A DNA stretch of 64,000 nt from Streptococcus henryi DSM 19005 (GTDB lineage Bacteria; Bacillota; Bacilli; Lactobacillales; Streptococcaceae). The DNA is taken from the NCBI RefSeq assembly GCF_000376985.1, contig NZ_AQYA01000028.1, positions 1-64,000 of the forward strand, in the 5' to 3' direction. Of this stretch, positions 14,210 through 23,866 are shown in pieces (position 1 is the first letter of the stretch; each line of letters begins with the position of its first letter). The notes beneath the pieces were generated by a model that did no database searches, was not told the origin of the DNA, and saw nothing but the letters and a program-made list of their open reading frames with translations. A program made the translations under genes and the position numbers.

Positions 14210-15046
14210 ATGAAACCATTTAATTTATTGTTTTCAATCGATGATGGTTATGTCAATCAGTTCAAAGTGACGCTCTATTCTATTGTTCAAAATTCAAGAC
14301 AGAAGTCCTTCAACGTTTATGTCCTACAGAAGGGTAAACTTGAATCTCATGACAATATCACTTCTTTTTGTCAGCAACTAGGTATCACTTATTGTCCAGT
14401 TGTAATTGGAGAAGAAGCATTTGAAGATGCGCCCACAACCGATCGTTATCCTGAGACGATTTACTATCGACTTTTAGCCCATGACTATTTACCTCAGAAT
14501 CTTGACCGTATACTTTATGTAGATGCTGATATTCTCTGCATAAATGATATCTCAGAGCTCTATAATCTGGATTTGACAGATAAGCTTTATGCAGCAGCAA
14601 GTCATACATCTGATTCCAATATTCCTGAGTTGGTGAATAAGCTGCGCTTAAGAAATTTTGAAGCTGAGAGCTATTTTAATTCAGGTGTGCTCCTAATGAA
14701 TTTGGAAACTATAAGAAAAGAAGTCAGTCGAAAAGATATTCTAGACTATATTGCACAGAATAGTTTGCGTTTGCTTCTGCCAGATCAAGACGTATTAAAT
14801 GCCTTGTATGGACATCGCACAAAACAAATCCCAGATCAAATCTATAACTATGATGCTCGATATAACGCCCTTTATTTTACAAGAAGCTCGGGTAAATGGG
14901 ATTTGGATTGGGTAATTGAACATACCGTTTTCTTACATTTTTGTGGACGAGACAAGCCATGGAAAAAATCTTATCGTGGCAGATACAGCGCTCTTTATAA
15001 ACATTACCAACATCGAGTAATGAAAATCGAAAAAAATAATCAATAA
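14210..15046 (+). CDS. Glycosyltransferase family 8 protein
   Basis: A 278-residue GT-A glycosyltransferase. RILYVDADILCI around residue 100 has the DxD metal/nucleotide-sugar motif. LPDQDVLN and HFCGRDKPW are the later GT8 hallmarks. It has no transmembrane segment, so it acts on the inner face of the membrane or on cytosolic acceptors, using UDP-glucose or UDP-galactose as is usual for the family. It follows the permease gene by three bases. The downstream hairpin at 15066-15106 should terminate this transcript. Confidence 0.85.
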   Translation: MKPFNLLFSIDDGYVNQFKVTLYSIVQNSRQKSFNVYVLQKGKLESHDNITSFCQQLGITYCPVVIGEEAFEDAPTTDRYPETIYYRLLAHDYLPQNLDRILYVDADILCINDISELYNLDLTDKLYAAASHTSDSNIPELVNKLRLRNFEAESYFNSGVLLMNLETIRKEVSRKDILDYIAQNSLRLLLPDQDVLNALYGHRTKQIPDQIYNYDARYNALYFTRSSGKWDLDWVIEHTVFLHFCGRDKPWKKSYRGRYSALYKHYQHRVMKIEKNNQ

Positions 15047-15065
15047 ACTTTATTTTATAGTATTA

Positions 15066-15106
15066 AAAACACCTTCATTTACGAATATAGTAAGTGGAGG
15101 TGTTTT
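15066..15106 (+). promoter_or_regulatory. CIN box (ComX/SigX promoter) inside a 17-bp terminator-like hairpin
   Basis: The arms 15066-15082 and 15090-15106 pair along 17 positions with two G-U pairs. The loop region contains TACGAATA at 15080-15087, an exact match to the competence CIN box. The 3' arm contains the radC GGAGG (15096-15100), and TTTT precedes the ATG at 15107. Read-through RNA from upstream would hide the ribosome site, whereas RNA started at the CIN box would lack the 5' arm. Confidence 0.7.
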
Positions 15107-15787
15107 ATGTACACAATTGAATTGAAAAAAGAGGCCCTATTACCTCGAGAAAGATTAATGGATCTAGGAGCAGAGAAACTTAGTAATCAAGAACTTTTAG
15201 CCATTCTATTAAGAACTGGTACGAAATCTAAACCAGTATTGGAAGTTTCTTTGGATATTTTAGAGAGTTTGACGAGTCTTGCAGACTTCAATCACCTATC
15301 CTTGCAAGAATTGCAACAAATAAAAGGAATAGGAGAGGTGAAATCAATCGAAATAAAAGCTATGCTAGAGTTGTCCAAACGAATTAGTAAAGCTGATTTC
15401 GCACAGCAAGAACGTATTATGAGCAGTGAAAAACTAGCCCGAAAAATGATGCTTGAACTCGGTGATAAGAAGCAAGAGCATTTAGTTGCCCTATATCTAG
15501 ATACTCAAAATCGTATAATAGAGCAAAAAACGATTTTTATTGGCTCTGTACGACGATCCATAGCAGAGCCTCGAGAAATTTTATATCATGCTTGCAAGAA
15601 TATGGCTACGTCAGTTATTATTGTTCATAATCATCCATCTGGTTCAGCAAAACCAAGTGAGAACGACCTTATCTTTACTGAGAAAATAAAACGATCTTGC
15701 GAAGATATAGGCATTGTTTGTCTTGATCATCTCATAGTTGGAAAAAATGCCTACTACAGTTTCCGTGAGGAAACCGATGTTCTATAA
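15107..15787 (+). CDS. radC: RadC-family JAB/MPN-domain protein
   Basis: A 226-residue protein with an N-terminal helix-hairpin-helix-like region (about residues 20-80) and a C-terminal JAMM metalloprotease-like domain. H174, H176 and D187 (in [14 protein letters not shown]) are the metal ligands. The name comes from an old DNA-repair assignment that is not supported for the E. coli gene. In streptococci radC is a known late competence gene, which agrees with the CIN box in front of it. The ribosome site GGAGG is inside a strong hairpin. Confidence 0.92.
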   Translation: MYTIELKKEALLPRERLMDLGAEKLSNQELLAILLRTGTKSKPVLEVSLDILESLTSLADFNHLSLQELQQIKGIGEVKSIEIKAMLELSKRISKADFAQQERIMSSEKLARKMMLELGDKKQEHLVALYLDTQNRIIEQKTIFIGSVRRSIAEPREILYHACKNMATSVIIVHNHPSGSAKPSENDLIFTEKIKRSCEDIGIVCLDHLIVGKNAYYSFREETDVL

Positions 15788-16148
15788 CTAAATATACAAA
15801 ATAGGAGTGGGACAGAACCCGACCAAGCCTAATTGAACTCGCCTACGACACTGTGCAAAAAAATACGCAACTGTTTCAGCTTCAGCTGATTACAGGTGTG
15901 GATACCTTTAGGTATAAACGACGCCTAGACGCAAGCTTCGTCGTTGCGTTTCCTATTTTGCCTTGTGTCACTTAACGGCTTTGTATCTTAACAAAAAGAG
16001 TTCGCCATCCCACCCCCGCAAGGCCTAGTAGAGTTTTAGAAGTCATGAAATGATGAACTGAAACTCACTAGGCTACTGCGTTTTGATGTTACGACGAACT
16101 ATACTATAGAGGAGAGGCTGGGCGCTTTTGCCCAACCTCATGTTGTAT
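15788..16148. repeat. Gene-free 361 bp with composite inverted repeats
   Basis: No convincing reading frame. It opens with AGGAGTGGGACAGAA, a sequence common between streptococcal genes. It contains GCCTAGTAGAGTTT (16023-16036) facing AAACTCACTAGGC (16061-16073), with a small TCAT/ATGA stem inside. It ends with the hairpin GAGGCTGGGC/GCCCAACCTC (16114-16139) just past the rex stop. It lies between the convergent genes radC and rex and may serve both as a terminator region. Confidence 0.5.
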
Positions 16149-16793
16149 TTATTTCTTTGAAGATTGATTCATGAAGTATAGTAATGTTTGAAGCTCACTA
16201 GTCAAATCAACGTATTGAACAATAACATCTTTAGGCACTTGTAAATGAACAGGTGAAAAGCTGAGAATTCCTTTAATACCAGCTTCAACAAGTATTTCAG
16301 CAACTTCCTGTGCCTGATCGCTTGGAACTGTCAAAATTGCAGTCTCAATATTATTCTCTTCAACATGTTCTTTAATACTAGAGATGCCGTAGATTGGAAT
16401 ACCGTCTTCTGTTTTTGAACCAACTAATGGATTTGAGTCAACGTCAAAGGCTAATGCAATCTGCATTTTATTTCGATCGTGGAACCGATAGCGGAGTAAG
16501 GCACGTCCGATATTACCACATCCGACCAACAAAACATTAGTTGTTGAATGATCACCCAAAATATCAGCAAAAAAATTAACGAGTTTATTAACATCATAAC
16601 CAAATCCACGGCGGCCTAACTCACCAAAATATGAAAAGTCACGACGTACAGTAGCAGAATCAATACCCATCGCATCTGCGATTTGCTTTGAACTAGCTTT
16701 CTCGATATTATCAGCATAAAAGCGCTTGAAAATACGATAATAGAGAGACAGTCGCTTTGCTGTCGCCTTAGGAATAGATTTATCAATAGCCAT
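16149..16793 (-). CDS. rex: Redox-sensing transcriptional repressor Rex
   Basis: A 214-residue NADH-sensing repressor. An N-terminal winged helix ([17 protein letters not shown], then the recognition segment [18 protein letters not shown]) precedes a Rossmann domain with [10 protein letters not shown] and a C-terminal swapped helix. The ATG at 16793 follows AAGGAG, and the length agrees with the family. Rex represses fermentation and redox genes when NADH is low. Its presence near an NADH-oxidising EET locus is of interest. A half-conserved Rex box lies upstream at 16839-16856. Confidence 0.96.
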   Translation of the reverse strand: MAIDKSIPKATAKRLSLYYRIFKRFYADNIEKASSKQIADAMGIDSATVRRDFSYFGELGRRGFGYDVNKLVNFFADILGDHSTTNVLLVGCGNIGRALLRYRFHDRNKMQIALAFDVDSNPLVGSKTEDGIPIYGISSIKEHVEENNIETAILTVPSDQAQEVAEILVEAGIKGILSFSPVHLQVPKDVIVQYVDLTSELQTLLYFMNQSSKK

Positions 16794-16838
16794 GCTATAA
16801 TCTCCTTGAATAGTAGTTAATTCTATTGTAAATAAACT

Positions 16839-16856
16839 TTGTGAAAAATGCAACAA
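16839..16856 (-). promoter_or_regulatory. rex: Possible Rex operator upstream of rex
   Basis: TTGTGAAAAATGCAACAA has one full TTGTGAA half-site and a partial ACAA on the other side, against consensus TTGTGAA-N4-TTCACAA. It lies about 46-63 bases before the rex start and would allow autoregulation. The second half-site is weak. Confidence 0.3.
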
Positions 16857-16951
16857 AATTTAGTTGTAAATGAAGAAGCAAAAACTTTATAAAAAGTAGA
16901 ATAATACGAGATTTAAGATGGTTGGAGATTAGTATTTGAATACAAAATAAT

Positions 16952-17009
16952 AAAAGCCGAACAAATATAGGATAGATAGCAATTTCTATATCTAATTTGT
17001 TCGGCTTTT
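16952..17009 (-). terminator. Strong terminator hairpin between DUF1831 gene and rex
   Basis: A perfect 15-base stem (16952-16966 with 16995-17009) spells AAAAGCCGAACAAAT and its complement, with more pairing inside. Runs of A and T on either side allow use on both strands. It separates the prs-desulfurase-DUF1831 transcript from rex. Confidence 0.85.
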
Positions 17010-17072
17010 AATCTTTTTATTTTTTCTCAATATAATTTGAAATCAACAGCTAAAGAGCTAGTATATTAAAAA

Positions 17073-17420
17073 CTATGCCTCTTTTTTAGTGAAAATACCA
17101 CGCTCTACTAAACTATCCATGAGGAAATAGAATTTATCTTGCAACATCTTATTATCTTCTGATTTAAAGATATTAACAGCACGCAAGCCTGATTTATCAG
17201 TAATCATAAGTTTAAATGCATCTAAGTCTTTATTGATAGTGATTTTAAGAGGGAAACCATCATTTGAGTTAGGAACTTTTTCCAACAAGCGTGTTAATTC
17301 ATAGTTTCCAATTTTTGTTTCGCTAAAGGTATTATCGCGTAAAGTGTATTTTTTAATATTTTGGCCAATAGCATAGCTATAAAGGCAATTAGCCAAATGG
17401 ATTTCTTTTTCAAATGCCAT
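17073..17420 (-). CDS. DUF1831 family protein
   Basis: A 115-residue cytoplasmic protein of DUF1831. This family is nearly always next to a class V cysteine desulfurase in lactic acid bacteria. No catalytic motif is visible; the fold is predicted mixed alpha/beta. Its start overlaps the end of the desulfurase gene by 11 bases, indicating translational coupling. A helper role in sulfur transfer or amino-acid metabolism is inference from this linkage. Confidence 0.8.
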   Translation of the reverse strand: MAFEKEIHLANCLYSYAIGQNIKKYTLRDNTFSETKIGNYELTRLLEKVPNSNDGFPLKITINKDLDAFKLMITDKSGLRAVNIFKSEDNKMLQDKFYFLMDSLVERGIFTKKEA

Positions 17421-18537
17421 GGTATTTTCCTACGATTTCTTTGAGTTTGTGTGCAAATTGTTTAACTTCATCAACAGTGTTTAGTTCTGAAAAACTGATG
17501 CGAATAGATTCAGAAAGACGATGGGAGTCAGTTCCGTAAATACTTTCCAAAACGTGACTTGGTTCCACAGTTCCAGCAGTACAAGCAGAACCAGTAGATA
17601 CGGCAAAACCTGCCAAGTCAAGTTGAGTTAATAAGATACCATTATTTTTTCCTGGGAATCCCAAATTAATGACATGAGGTAAACGATATTCGCTCCCATT
17701 AACGTAATAATCTAGACCACTAATCTCTTCAAAGAAAACTTTATTGAGTTCTTCAACATGCTGATAGTTTTCTTTAATGCTATTATGGCTATCTAGCATG
17801 GCCTGGCTTAGGCCAGCTATACCAATCATATTTTCAGTGCTTGCTCGTCTTTTCTCCTCTTGCTCTCCACCATGTAAGAGATTATCCATGTGGAGGGAAT
17901 TAGAATAAAGAATACCAACGCCTTTTGGACCATGAAATTTGTGAGCAGAAGCAGACAATAAATCAATTCCGAGATTTTCGGGTTTAAGATTAATTTTTCC
18001 AGCGACCTGAACTGCATCGACATGAAAAACAGCTTGATGATTTTTTAAGAGTTCTCCAACCTCTGGTATCGGAAGGATATCGCCAGTTTCGTTATTAGCA
18101 TACATAAGGGAGACCAGAATGGTATCATCTCTTAAAGCATCAGCGATTTGCTGAGCAGTAATCACTCCGTTAACAGGGGTGATATAAGTAACTTCAAAAC
18201 CAAATCGTTCCTCTAGGTATGCCATTGTGTGGAGAACAGAATGGTGTTCTATACTGCTTGTTATTAAATGCTTACCCTTTGATTGATTAGCAAGTGCATA
18301 ACCTTTTATAGCAGTGTTATTGCTCTCAGTACCACCTGAAGTAAAGATAATCTGACGTTCTTGGGTTCCTAAGATATTAGCAATGGTTTGACGATAAGTA
18401 CGCAACCGATGACTAGCCTTTCTACCAAAGGCATGAATACTAGAAGGATTACCAAAGTCTGTTGTCATGATATCAGTCATAGCTTCAATTACAGTAGGAG
18501 TTAAAGCAGTAGTTGCCGCATTATCGAAATATATCAT
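17410..18537 (-). CDS. Cysteine desulfurase (class V aminotransferase fold, NifS/IscS-like)
   Basis: A 375-residue PLP enzyme. SAHKFHGPKG holds the Schiff-base lysine K200, HHS (98-100) stacks on the cofactor, and STGSACTAG carries the catalytic cysteine loop. The reaction turns cysteine into alanine plus an enzyme persulfide for tRNA thiolation or Fe-S biosynthesis. It is distinct from the SUF-linked SufS type and matches the desulfurase that pairs with DUF1831. It lies three bases after prs and is cotranscribed with it. Confidence 0.9.
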   Translation of the reverse strand: MIYFDNAATTALTPTVIEAMTDIMTTDFGNPSSIHAFGRKASHRLRTYRQTIANILGTQERQIIFTSGGTESNNTAIKGYALANQSKGKHLITSSIEHHSVLHTMAYLEERFGFEVTYITPVNGVITAQQIADALRDDTILVSLMYANNETGDILPIPEVGELLKNHQAVFHVDAVQVAGKINLKPENLGIDLLSASAHKFHGPKGVGILYSNSLHMDNLLHGGEQEEKRRASTENMIGIAGLSQAMLDSHNSIKENYQHVEELNKVFFEEISGLDYYVNGSEYRLPHVINLGFPGKNNGILLTQLDLAGFAVSTGSACTAGTVEPSHVLESIYGTDSHRLSESIRISFSELNTVDEVKQFAHKLKEIVGKYHGI

Positions 18538-18540
18538 GAC

Positions 18541-19515
18541 TTAGTCCTCGTCTTCAGCACTATAAGCGAAAAGTGGGCTAAGTGGCTCGCGATGGTGAAT
18601 ACGAACAAGTGCATCTCCCATCAATTCGGCAGCAGAAAGGTATTTCAGATTATATGGAACACGTTCTTTAGTACGAACAGAATCTGTTACAATAATTTCT
18701 TTAAGTGGAGCTGTATCAAGGATATCTGCTGCACCACCAGCGAAGAGCCCATGGCTTGCAACCGCATAGATTTCAGTGGCTCCACCACGTTCAAGAATCT
18801 TAGCAGCCTCAGCAAAAGTTTTACCAGTATTCAAAATATCGTCAATAAGAATTGCCTTTTTACCTTCAACTTCACCAATGATATAGCCTTCTTCACGATG
18901 AGAATCATCTTGAGCATAATCAATAATAGCAATTGGAGAATCGAGGTATTCAGCTAGGCTACGAGCACGTTTGATTCCAGAATTTTTTGGACTAACAACA
19001 ACGACATCTTCACCTCTTAAACCAAGTTTGTTGTAGTACTCAGCAAATAAAGGAATAGTAAAGAGGTTATCAACTGGAATATCAAAGAATCCTTGAACCT
19101 GAACAGCGTGCAAATCAAGTGTGACAACACGATCAACACCAGCTTTTACAAGCATGTTAGCGACAAGTTTTGCTGTAATTGGTTCACGTGAGGCTGCAAC
19201 TCGATCTTGGCGTGAATAACCAAAATATGGCATAACAACAGTTACTGTGTTAGCACTTGCACGTTTGCAGGCATCAACCATGATTAAAAGTTCCCAAAGA
19301 TTATCGTTTACAGGATAACTTGTTGATTGAATGATATAAATATCATCACCACGAACGGTTTCTTCAATATTAATCATGATTTCACCGTCAGAAAACTGGC
19401 GAGATGAAACTTTTCCAAGTTTAAGACCAGCAGCAGTGGCGATTTTTTCTGCGATTTCTGTATTTGAGCTTAAAGAGAAAAGCTTAAGTTGTGGTGTGGC
19501 ATAATGTTCAGCCAT
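18541..19515 (-). CDS. prs: Ribose-phosphate pyrophosphokinase (PRPP synthetase)
   Basis: A 324-residue class I PRPP synthetase making PRPP from ribose-5-phosphate and ATP for nucleotide, NAD, histidine and tryptophan synthesis. The flexible ATP loop SRQFSDGE, the catalytic YFGYSRQDR segment and the PRPP-binding loop [12 protein letters not shown] are all present. Gene order prs-cysteine desulfurase-DUF1831 is typical of streptococci. A CodY-like box lies 48 bases upstream of the start. Confidence 0.96.
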   Translation of the reverse strand: MAEHYATPQLKLFSLSSNTEIAEKIATAAGLKLGKVSSRQFSDGEIMINIEETVRGDDIYIIQSTSYPVNDNLWELLIMVDACKRASANTVTVVMPYFGYSRQDRVAASREPITAKLVANMLVKAGVDRVVTLDLHAVQVQGFFDIPVDNLFTIPLFAEYYNKLGLRGEDVVVVSPKNSGIKRARSLAEYLDSPIAIIDYAQDDSHREEGYIIGEVEGKKAILIDDILNTGKTFAEAAKILERGGATEIYAVASHGLFAGGAADILDTAPLKEIIVTDSVRTKERVPYNLKYLSAAELMGDALVRIHHREPLSPLFAYSAEDED

Positions 19516-19562
19516 GATAGTTTAGTGCTCCTTCATCTATTTTATCTATTCTATTCTACCAA

Positions 19563-19577
19563 AATTTCTTGAAAATT
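19563..19577 (-). promoter_or_regulatory. CodY-box-like sequence upstream of prs
   Basis: AATTTCTTGAAAATT matches AATTTTCWGAAAATT at 13 of 15 positions and lies between prs and the CYTH gene. CodY control of prs would link PRPP supply to amino-acid and GTP status. AT-rich sequence makes chance matches common. Confidence 0.3.
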
Positions 19578-19600
19578 TCAGTTCTTTTCTACCAATCCAA

Positions 19601-20170
19601 TTAATTTCGTTTCAATGTATTACTAAATCGTGCGACTTTACTTTTTGCATACTTGAAATTGATATCGTGTTCTTCAAGAAATTGATCGAAATCTTTTTTC
19701 CCTTTCTCAGGGTCACTAACTTCGAGTTCCAATTCAAAATCTTTAATTCCTGAGTATTGATTGCTATCAAGAGCCATTAATCCAATTGACGTCTCAGTTT
19801 CACGCCTTGTTGTTGTTAAGTGTCCAAAATTTATTAGATCGGCAGGATTGACACCCTTTTGTGAAATAAGATCAATAATATTTATTTCAGGAAATTGGTT
19901 CGTTTTAATGATTTGTTTTGCTTCTGAAAGACTTAACTCGTGGTTATATTCGAGGTTTCCAACTTCTTTTGGAATTTTGAGCGTAATTTCGGCGTGATCA
20001 GGCAAAGTTCGAATGCGTAGGGACATGCGGTTGGCTTTCATGTCGAAATCTTTAGTGTCAAAATAGTAGTTGGTCTGTGTGATTGGAGTCACGTGTGAAA
20101 ATAAAGCTGTTAAACGTTGAAACTCATCTTTATTGAGCAAGGTTTTGTATTCAATTTCTAAATATGTCAT
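19601..20170 (-). CDS. CYTH domain protein (YjbK-like triphosphate tunnel enzyme)
   Basis: A 189-residue cytosolic CYTH-domain protein. The signature EIEYK (ExExK) is at residues 5-9, and alternating basic and acidic strands line the tunnel later (RMSLRIRT, EITLKIPKE, FELELEVSD). CYTH enzymes hydrolyse inorganic triphosphate or thiamine triphosphate or make cyclic AMP. The YjbK type is adjacent to RelQ and NAD kinase genes in Firmicutes, as it is here in divergent orientation. The exact substrate is not known. Confidence 0.85.
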   Translation of the reverse strand: MTYLEIEYKTLLNKDEFQRLTALFSHVTPITQTNYYFDTKDFDMKANRMSLRIRTLPDHAEITLKIPKEVGNLEYNHELSLSEAKQIIKTNQFPEINIIDLISQKGVNPADLINFGHLTTTRRETETSIGLMALDSNQYSGIKDFELELEVSDPEKGKKDFDQFLEEHDINFKYAKSKVARFSNTLKRN

Positions 20171-20316
20171 AGATCTTTTCCTTTTTTAATCTCTTTTGGT
20201 TTTGTGGTCAAATCATAATAAAATCACTTTTTAATAGCAATATCTTTGATTCGTTTTTTTACCAAAATCAATGACTTAACGAAAGCAGGATGTAAAATAA
20301 TTTTAAAAGTGAATGA

Positions 20317-20345
20317 TTATTAAATGCTTCCATTTATGGTATAAT
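20317..20345 (+). promoter_or_regulatory. Promoter of the relQ-nadK operon
   Basis: An extended -10 TGGTATAAT (20337-20345) with TTATTA (20317-20322) 17 bases upstream. It lies in the divergent gap between the CYTH gene and relQ. Confidence 0.6.
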
Positions 20346-20400
20346 ATATATTACATTCATTTTATAAAAAAGTCAGTTTTTTGACAAGGATAGGAAGAGA

Positions 20401-21087
20401 ATGAACAGAGGAATTAACGACATGGAATGGGAAGCATTTCTTGATCCCTATATACAAGCCGTTGGTGAACTAAAAATAAAGCTTAGAGGTATTCGTAAGC
20501 AATTTCGAAAACAAAATCAACATTCACCCATTGAATTCGTTACAGGTCGTGTAAAATCAGTGGATAGTATTCAGGAAAAAATGATAGTACGCGGCATTAA
20601 ACCTGAGAATATTGCTCAAGATTTACAAGACATTGCTGGTTTACGTGTCATGGTTCAGTTTGTTGATGACGTGGACGAAGTTCTGGCACTTTTGCGCCAA
20701 CGTCATGATATGACAATCGTTCACGAACGTGATTATATTAATAATATGAAATCGAGTGGATACCGTTCTTATCATGTTATTATTGAATATCCAGTTGACA
20801 CAATTCATGGATTAAAAACGGTTCTGGCTGAAATTCAGATTCGTACTCTAGCAATGAATTTTTGGGCAACCATTGAACATTCTTTGAATTATAAGTATCA
20901 AGGTGAGTTTCCAGAAGAAATAAAGAAACGCTTGGAAGTAACAGCTAAAATTGCCCTGGAGTTGGATGAAGAAATGCGAAAAATTCGTGAGGATATCAGA
21001 GAAGCGCAGCTTTTATTTGACGCAGAAAATCGAAAATTAAGTGATGGTGTAGGTAATAGTGATGACACAGATGAATATTACAGGTAG
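20401..21087 (+). CDS. relQ: Small alarmone synthetase RelQ (GTP pyrophosphokinase, YjbM type)
   Basis: A 228-residue small alarmone synthetase that transfers pyrophosphate from ATP to GTP or GDP to make (p)ppGpp. It has only the synthetase domain; no hydrolase, TGS or ACT domain is present. [30 protein letters not shown] and [17 protein letters not shown] are the catalytic and ring-forming segments of the RelQ branch. The ATG at 20401 or at 20422 could start it; the second agrees better with relatives. It overlaps nadK. Confidence 0.94.
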   Translation: MNRGINDMEWEAFLDPYIQAVGELKIKLRGIRKQFRKQNQHSPIEFVTGRVKSVDSIQEKMIVRGIKPENIAQDLQDIAGLRVMVQFVDDVDEVLALLRQRHDMTIVHERDYINNMKSSGYRSYHVIIEYPVDTIHGLKTVLAEIQIRTLAMNFWATIEHSLNYKYQGEFPEEIKKRLEVTAKIALELDEEMRKIREDIREAQLLFDAENRKLSDGVGNSDDTDEYYR

Positions 21088-21898
21088 GGCAACACGTATT
21101 GCCATTATTGCAAACAATAAGTATCAAAGTAGGCGCGTGGCATCAAAACTATTTGCTGCTTTTAAAGACGATAAAGATTTTTATCTCTCTAAAAAGAATC
21201 CAGATGTTGTCATTTCAATCGGTGGTGATGGTATGCTCCTTTCTGCATTTCATATGTATAAAAAGGAGTTGGATCGCGTCCGCTTTGTTGGAGTTCATAC
21301 GGGTCACTTAGGCTTTTATACGGACTACCGTGACTTTGAAGTTGATAAGCTTATTGAAACTTTGCGTTGTGATAAAGGTGAAATGATTTCTTATCCGACG
21401 TTGAAGGTTAGGGTTACTCTTGAAGATGGTAGAACAATTACATCTCGAGCTTTGAATGAAGCAACTATTAAACGTATTGAAAAAACTATGGTTGCTGATG
21501 TTGTCATTAACAATGTTAAGTTTGAGCGTTTCCGTGGAGATGGTCTATCAGTTTCAACACCAACAGGCAGTACAGCCTATAATAAATCATTAGGCGGAGC
21601 TATACTACATCCAACTATGGAAGCTCTGCAATTAACAGAAATTTCAAGTATTAATAATCGTGTATATCGTACTATTGGGTCATCTATGATTATTCCTAAA
21701 AAAGATCATATTGAGATTATTCCCAAAAGGCAAGGGATGTATACTATTTCTGTTGATAACAAGACAGTTCACTACAAGAATGTTGCTAAGATTGAGTATT
21801 GGATTGGTTCAAAAAAAATTCATTTCGTAGCATCTCCCTTCCATACAAGTTTTTGGGAGCGTGTTAAAGATGCTTTCATAGGAGATTTAGATTCATGA
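21062..21898 (+). CDS. nadK: NAD kinase
   Basis: A 278-residue ATP- or polyphosphate-dependent kinase making NADP from NAD. The GGDGM motif near residue 60 and the [16 protein letters not shown] segment around residue 160 are the defining active-site motifs. The ATG at 21062 is preferred, with a GTG directly before it; either way the gene overlaps relQ by about 26 bases. Coupling of NADP supply with alarmone synthesis is conserved in Firmicutes. Confidence 0.95.
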   Translation: MTQMNITGRATRIAIIANNKYQSRRVASKLFAAFKDDKDFYLSKKNPDVVISIGGDGMLLSAFHMYKKELDRVRFVGVHTGHLGFYTDYRDFEVDKLIETLRCDKGEMISYPTLKVRVTLEDGRTITSRALNEATIKRIEKTMVADVVINNVKFERFRGDGLSVSTPTGSTAYNKSLGGAILHPTMEALQLTEISSINNRVYRTIGSSMIIPKKDHIEIIPKRQGMYTISVDNKTVHYKNVAKIEYWIGSKKIHFVASPFHTSFWERVKDAFIGDLDS

Positions 21899-22788
21899 AA
21901 TTTTCATACGTCGCAGATAGACGTACTAAAGTGAAAACTTTTTTAAAATCCCACGATGTTTCAAAAGCCTTATTGGCAAAAGTGAAATTCAAGGGAGGGA
22001 ATATTTGGGTAAATGGTGTTGAACAAAACGCCATTTATTTATTGGACATAGGTGATGTGGTTACAATCGAAATCCCTGATGAAGTAGGATTTGAGAGTCT
22101 AAAACCTATAAAACATGATTTAAATATTGTTTACGAAGACGACAATTTTTTAATCATTAATAAACCAGATGGAGTAGCAAGTATACCAAGTATCTTGCAC
22201 TCAAATACAATGGCTAATTTTGTTAAAAATTACTATTTAGAGCAAGATTATCCTAATAAACAGGTTCACATTGTTACTCGTTTGGACAAAGACACAAGTG
22301 GGCTTATGCTTTTTGCAAAACATGGCTATGCGCATGCTCGGCTTGATAAACAGCTTCAAAAAAAAGTAATTGAGAAACGCTACTATGCTTTGGTGTCAGG
22401 CGAAGGTGAATTACCTGATGAAGGTGAGATTATCGCTCCGATTGCGCGACCTGAAGATAGTATTATTACAAGATGTGTCCATCCATCAGGCAAATATGCT
22501 CATACCAGTTATAAAGTAGTAGAACGTTTTGGGGATGTTAACTTAGTAGATATTAGACTTCACACTGGACGGACTCATCAGATTCGAGTACATTTTTCAC
22601 ATATCGGATTTCCTCTTTTAGGCGATGATTTATATGGTGGCAGAATGGATCTAGGCATTGAGCGACAAGCACTCCACTGTCATTACTTAAATTTCACTGA
22701 TCCATTTACTAAAAAAGAAAATTCACAAAGTATTCACTTGACAGATGACTTTGATAGCGTTATCCTAGACTTACAGAAAATTAGATAG
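21895..22788 (+). CDS. RluA-family pseudouridine synthase (RluD-like)
   Basis: A 297-residue RNA pseudouridine synthase. The catalytic segment [18 protein letters not shown] contains the essential aspartate, and [22 protein letters not shown] is the second family block. An S4-like N-terminal region (about residues 10-70) should bind RNA. It belongs to the RluD/RluC group acting on 23S rRNA; the exact target is uncertain. The ATG overlaps the nadK stop. Confidence 0.92.
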   Translation: MKFSYVADRRTKVKTFLKSHDVSKALLAKVKFKGGNIWVNGVEQNAIYLLDIGDVVTIEIPDEVGFESLKPIKHDLNIVYEDDNFLIINKPDGVASIPSILHSNTMANFVKNYYLEQDYPNKQVHIVTRLDKDTSGLMLFAKHGYAHARLDKQLQKKVIEKRYYALVSGEGELPDEGEIIAPIARPEDSIITRCVHPSGKYAHTSYKVVERFGDVNLVDIRLHTGRTHQIRVHFSHIGFPLLGDDLYGGRMDLGIERQALHCHYLNFTDPFTKKENSQSIHLTDDFDSVILDLQKIR

Positions 22789-22799
22789 AGGTTAAATTA

Positions 22800-23783
22800 A
22801 TGCGTGGTTTATTTGGTGATTTACGTGGGAAAATTGTTGGGAAAAATGTAAAAATCGTTTTTCCGGAAGGTATTGACGAACGTGTTGTTCGTGCTGCAGC
22901 CCGCTTGAAATTTGAAGGTTTGATTGAACCAATCATCCTTGGAGAAGATGCTGCTGTACGTAATTTGCTAGCATCATTCGGTTTTGCAGACCCAGGAATC
23001 ACAATTATCAATCCAGAAGAATATCCAGAATTCGAAGCAATGAAAGAAAAATTTGTAGAACTTCGTAAAGGAAAAGCTACAATGGAAGACGCTGACAAGC
23101 TGCTTCGTGATGTTAACTACTTTGGAGTTATGCTGGTACAATTAGGATTGGCAGACGGTATGGTTTCGGGAGCTATTCACTCAACTGGTGATACAGTACG
23201 TCCTGCTTTGCAAATTATTAAAACAAAACCAGGAATTTCTCGTACGTCAGGTGTGTTCTTGATGAATCGTGAAAACACTCATGAACGTTATATCTTTGCC
23301 GACTGTGCTATTAATATTGATCCTAATGCTCAAGAATTGGCTGAAATTGCTGTTAACACCGCTGAAACAGCTCGTATCTTTGATTTGGATCCAAAAGTTG
23401 CTCTTCTCAGTTTCTCAACAATGGGATCAGCAAGAGCACCACAGGTTGATAAAGTTCAAGAAGCTACAAAACTTGCACGTGAGCTTGCTCCAGAATTGGC
23501 ACTCGATGGGGAATTGCAATTTGATGCTGCTTTTGATGATGTAACTGCTAAGATCAAAGCACCATTTAGTCCAGTTGCAGGTAAAGCTAATGTCTTTGTC
23601 TTCCCAGATCTTCAATCAGGTAATATTGGCTATAAGATTGCTCAACGCTTGGGTATGTTTGAAGCTATTGGACCAATCCTTCAAGGTTTGAATAAACCAG
23701 TTAACGACCTTTCACGTGGTTCAAGTGCTGAGGATATTTACAAACTTGCCATTATTACTGCAGCGCAAGCGGTAGAAAAATAA
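22800..23783 (+). CDS. pta: Phosphate acetyltransferase
   Basis: A 327-residue phosphotransacetylase of the short bacterial form, interconverting acetyl-CoA and acetyl phosphate. Motifs include FPEGIDERVVRAA near the start, GMVSGAIHSTGDT, and the C-terminal PVNDLSRGSSAEDIY. With acetate kinase it yields ATP in mixed-acid fermentation. It ends the relQ-nadK-rluD-like run, and a terminator follows at 23815-23846. This gene order is common in streptococci. Confidence 0.96.
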   Translation: MRGLFGDLRGKIVGKNVKIVFPEGIDERVVRAAARLKFEGLIEPIILGEDAAVRNLLASFGFADPGITIINPEEYPEFEAMKEKFVELRKGKATMEDADKLLRDVNYFGVMLVQLGLADGMVSGAIHSTGDTVRPALQIIKTKPGISRTSGVFLMNRENTHERYIFADCAINIDPNAQELAEIAVNTAETARIFDLDPKVALLSFSTMGSARAPQVDKVQEATKLARELAPELALDGELQFDAAFDDVTAKIKAPFSPVAGKANVFVFPDLQSGNIGYKIAQRLGMFEAIGPILQGLNKPVNDLSRGSSAEDIYKLAIITAAQAVEK

Positions 23784-23814
23784 TTTTTAAAGTAAAATAA
23801 TCATTTAGAAAAAT

Positions 23815-23846
23815 AGAGTTTGGAACTTTTCGTCCCAAACTCTTTT
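23815..23846 (+). terminator. Intrinsic terminator after pta
   Basis: The nine-base-pair stem AGAGTTTGG (23815-23823) with CCAAACTCT (23835-23843) is followed by a short T run. Confidence 0.8.
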
Positions 23847-23866
23847 AAAGTAGTGAAGGTGTTGAC

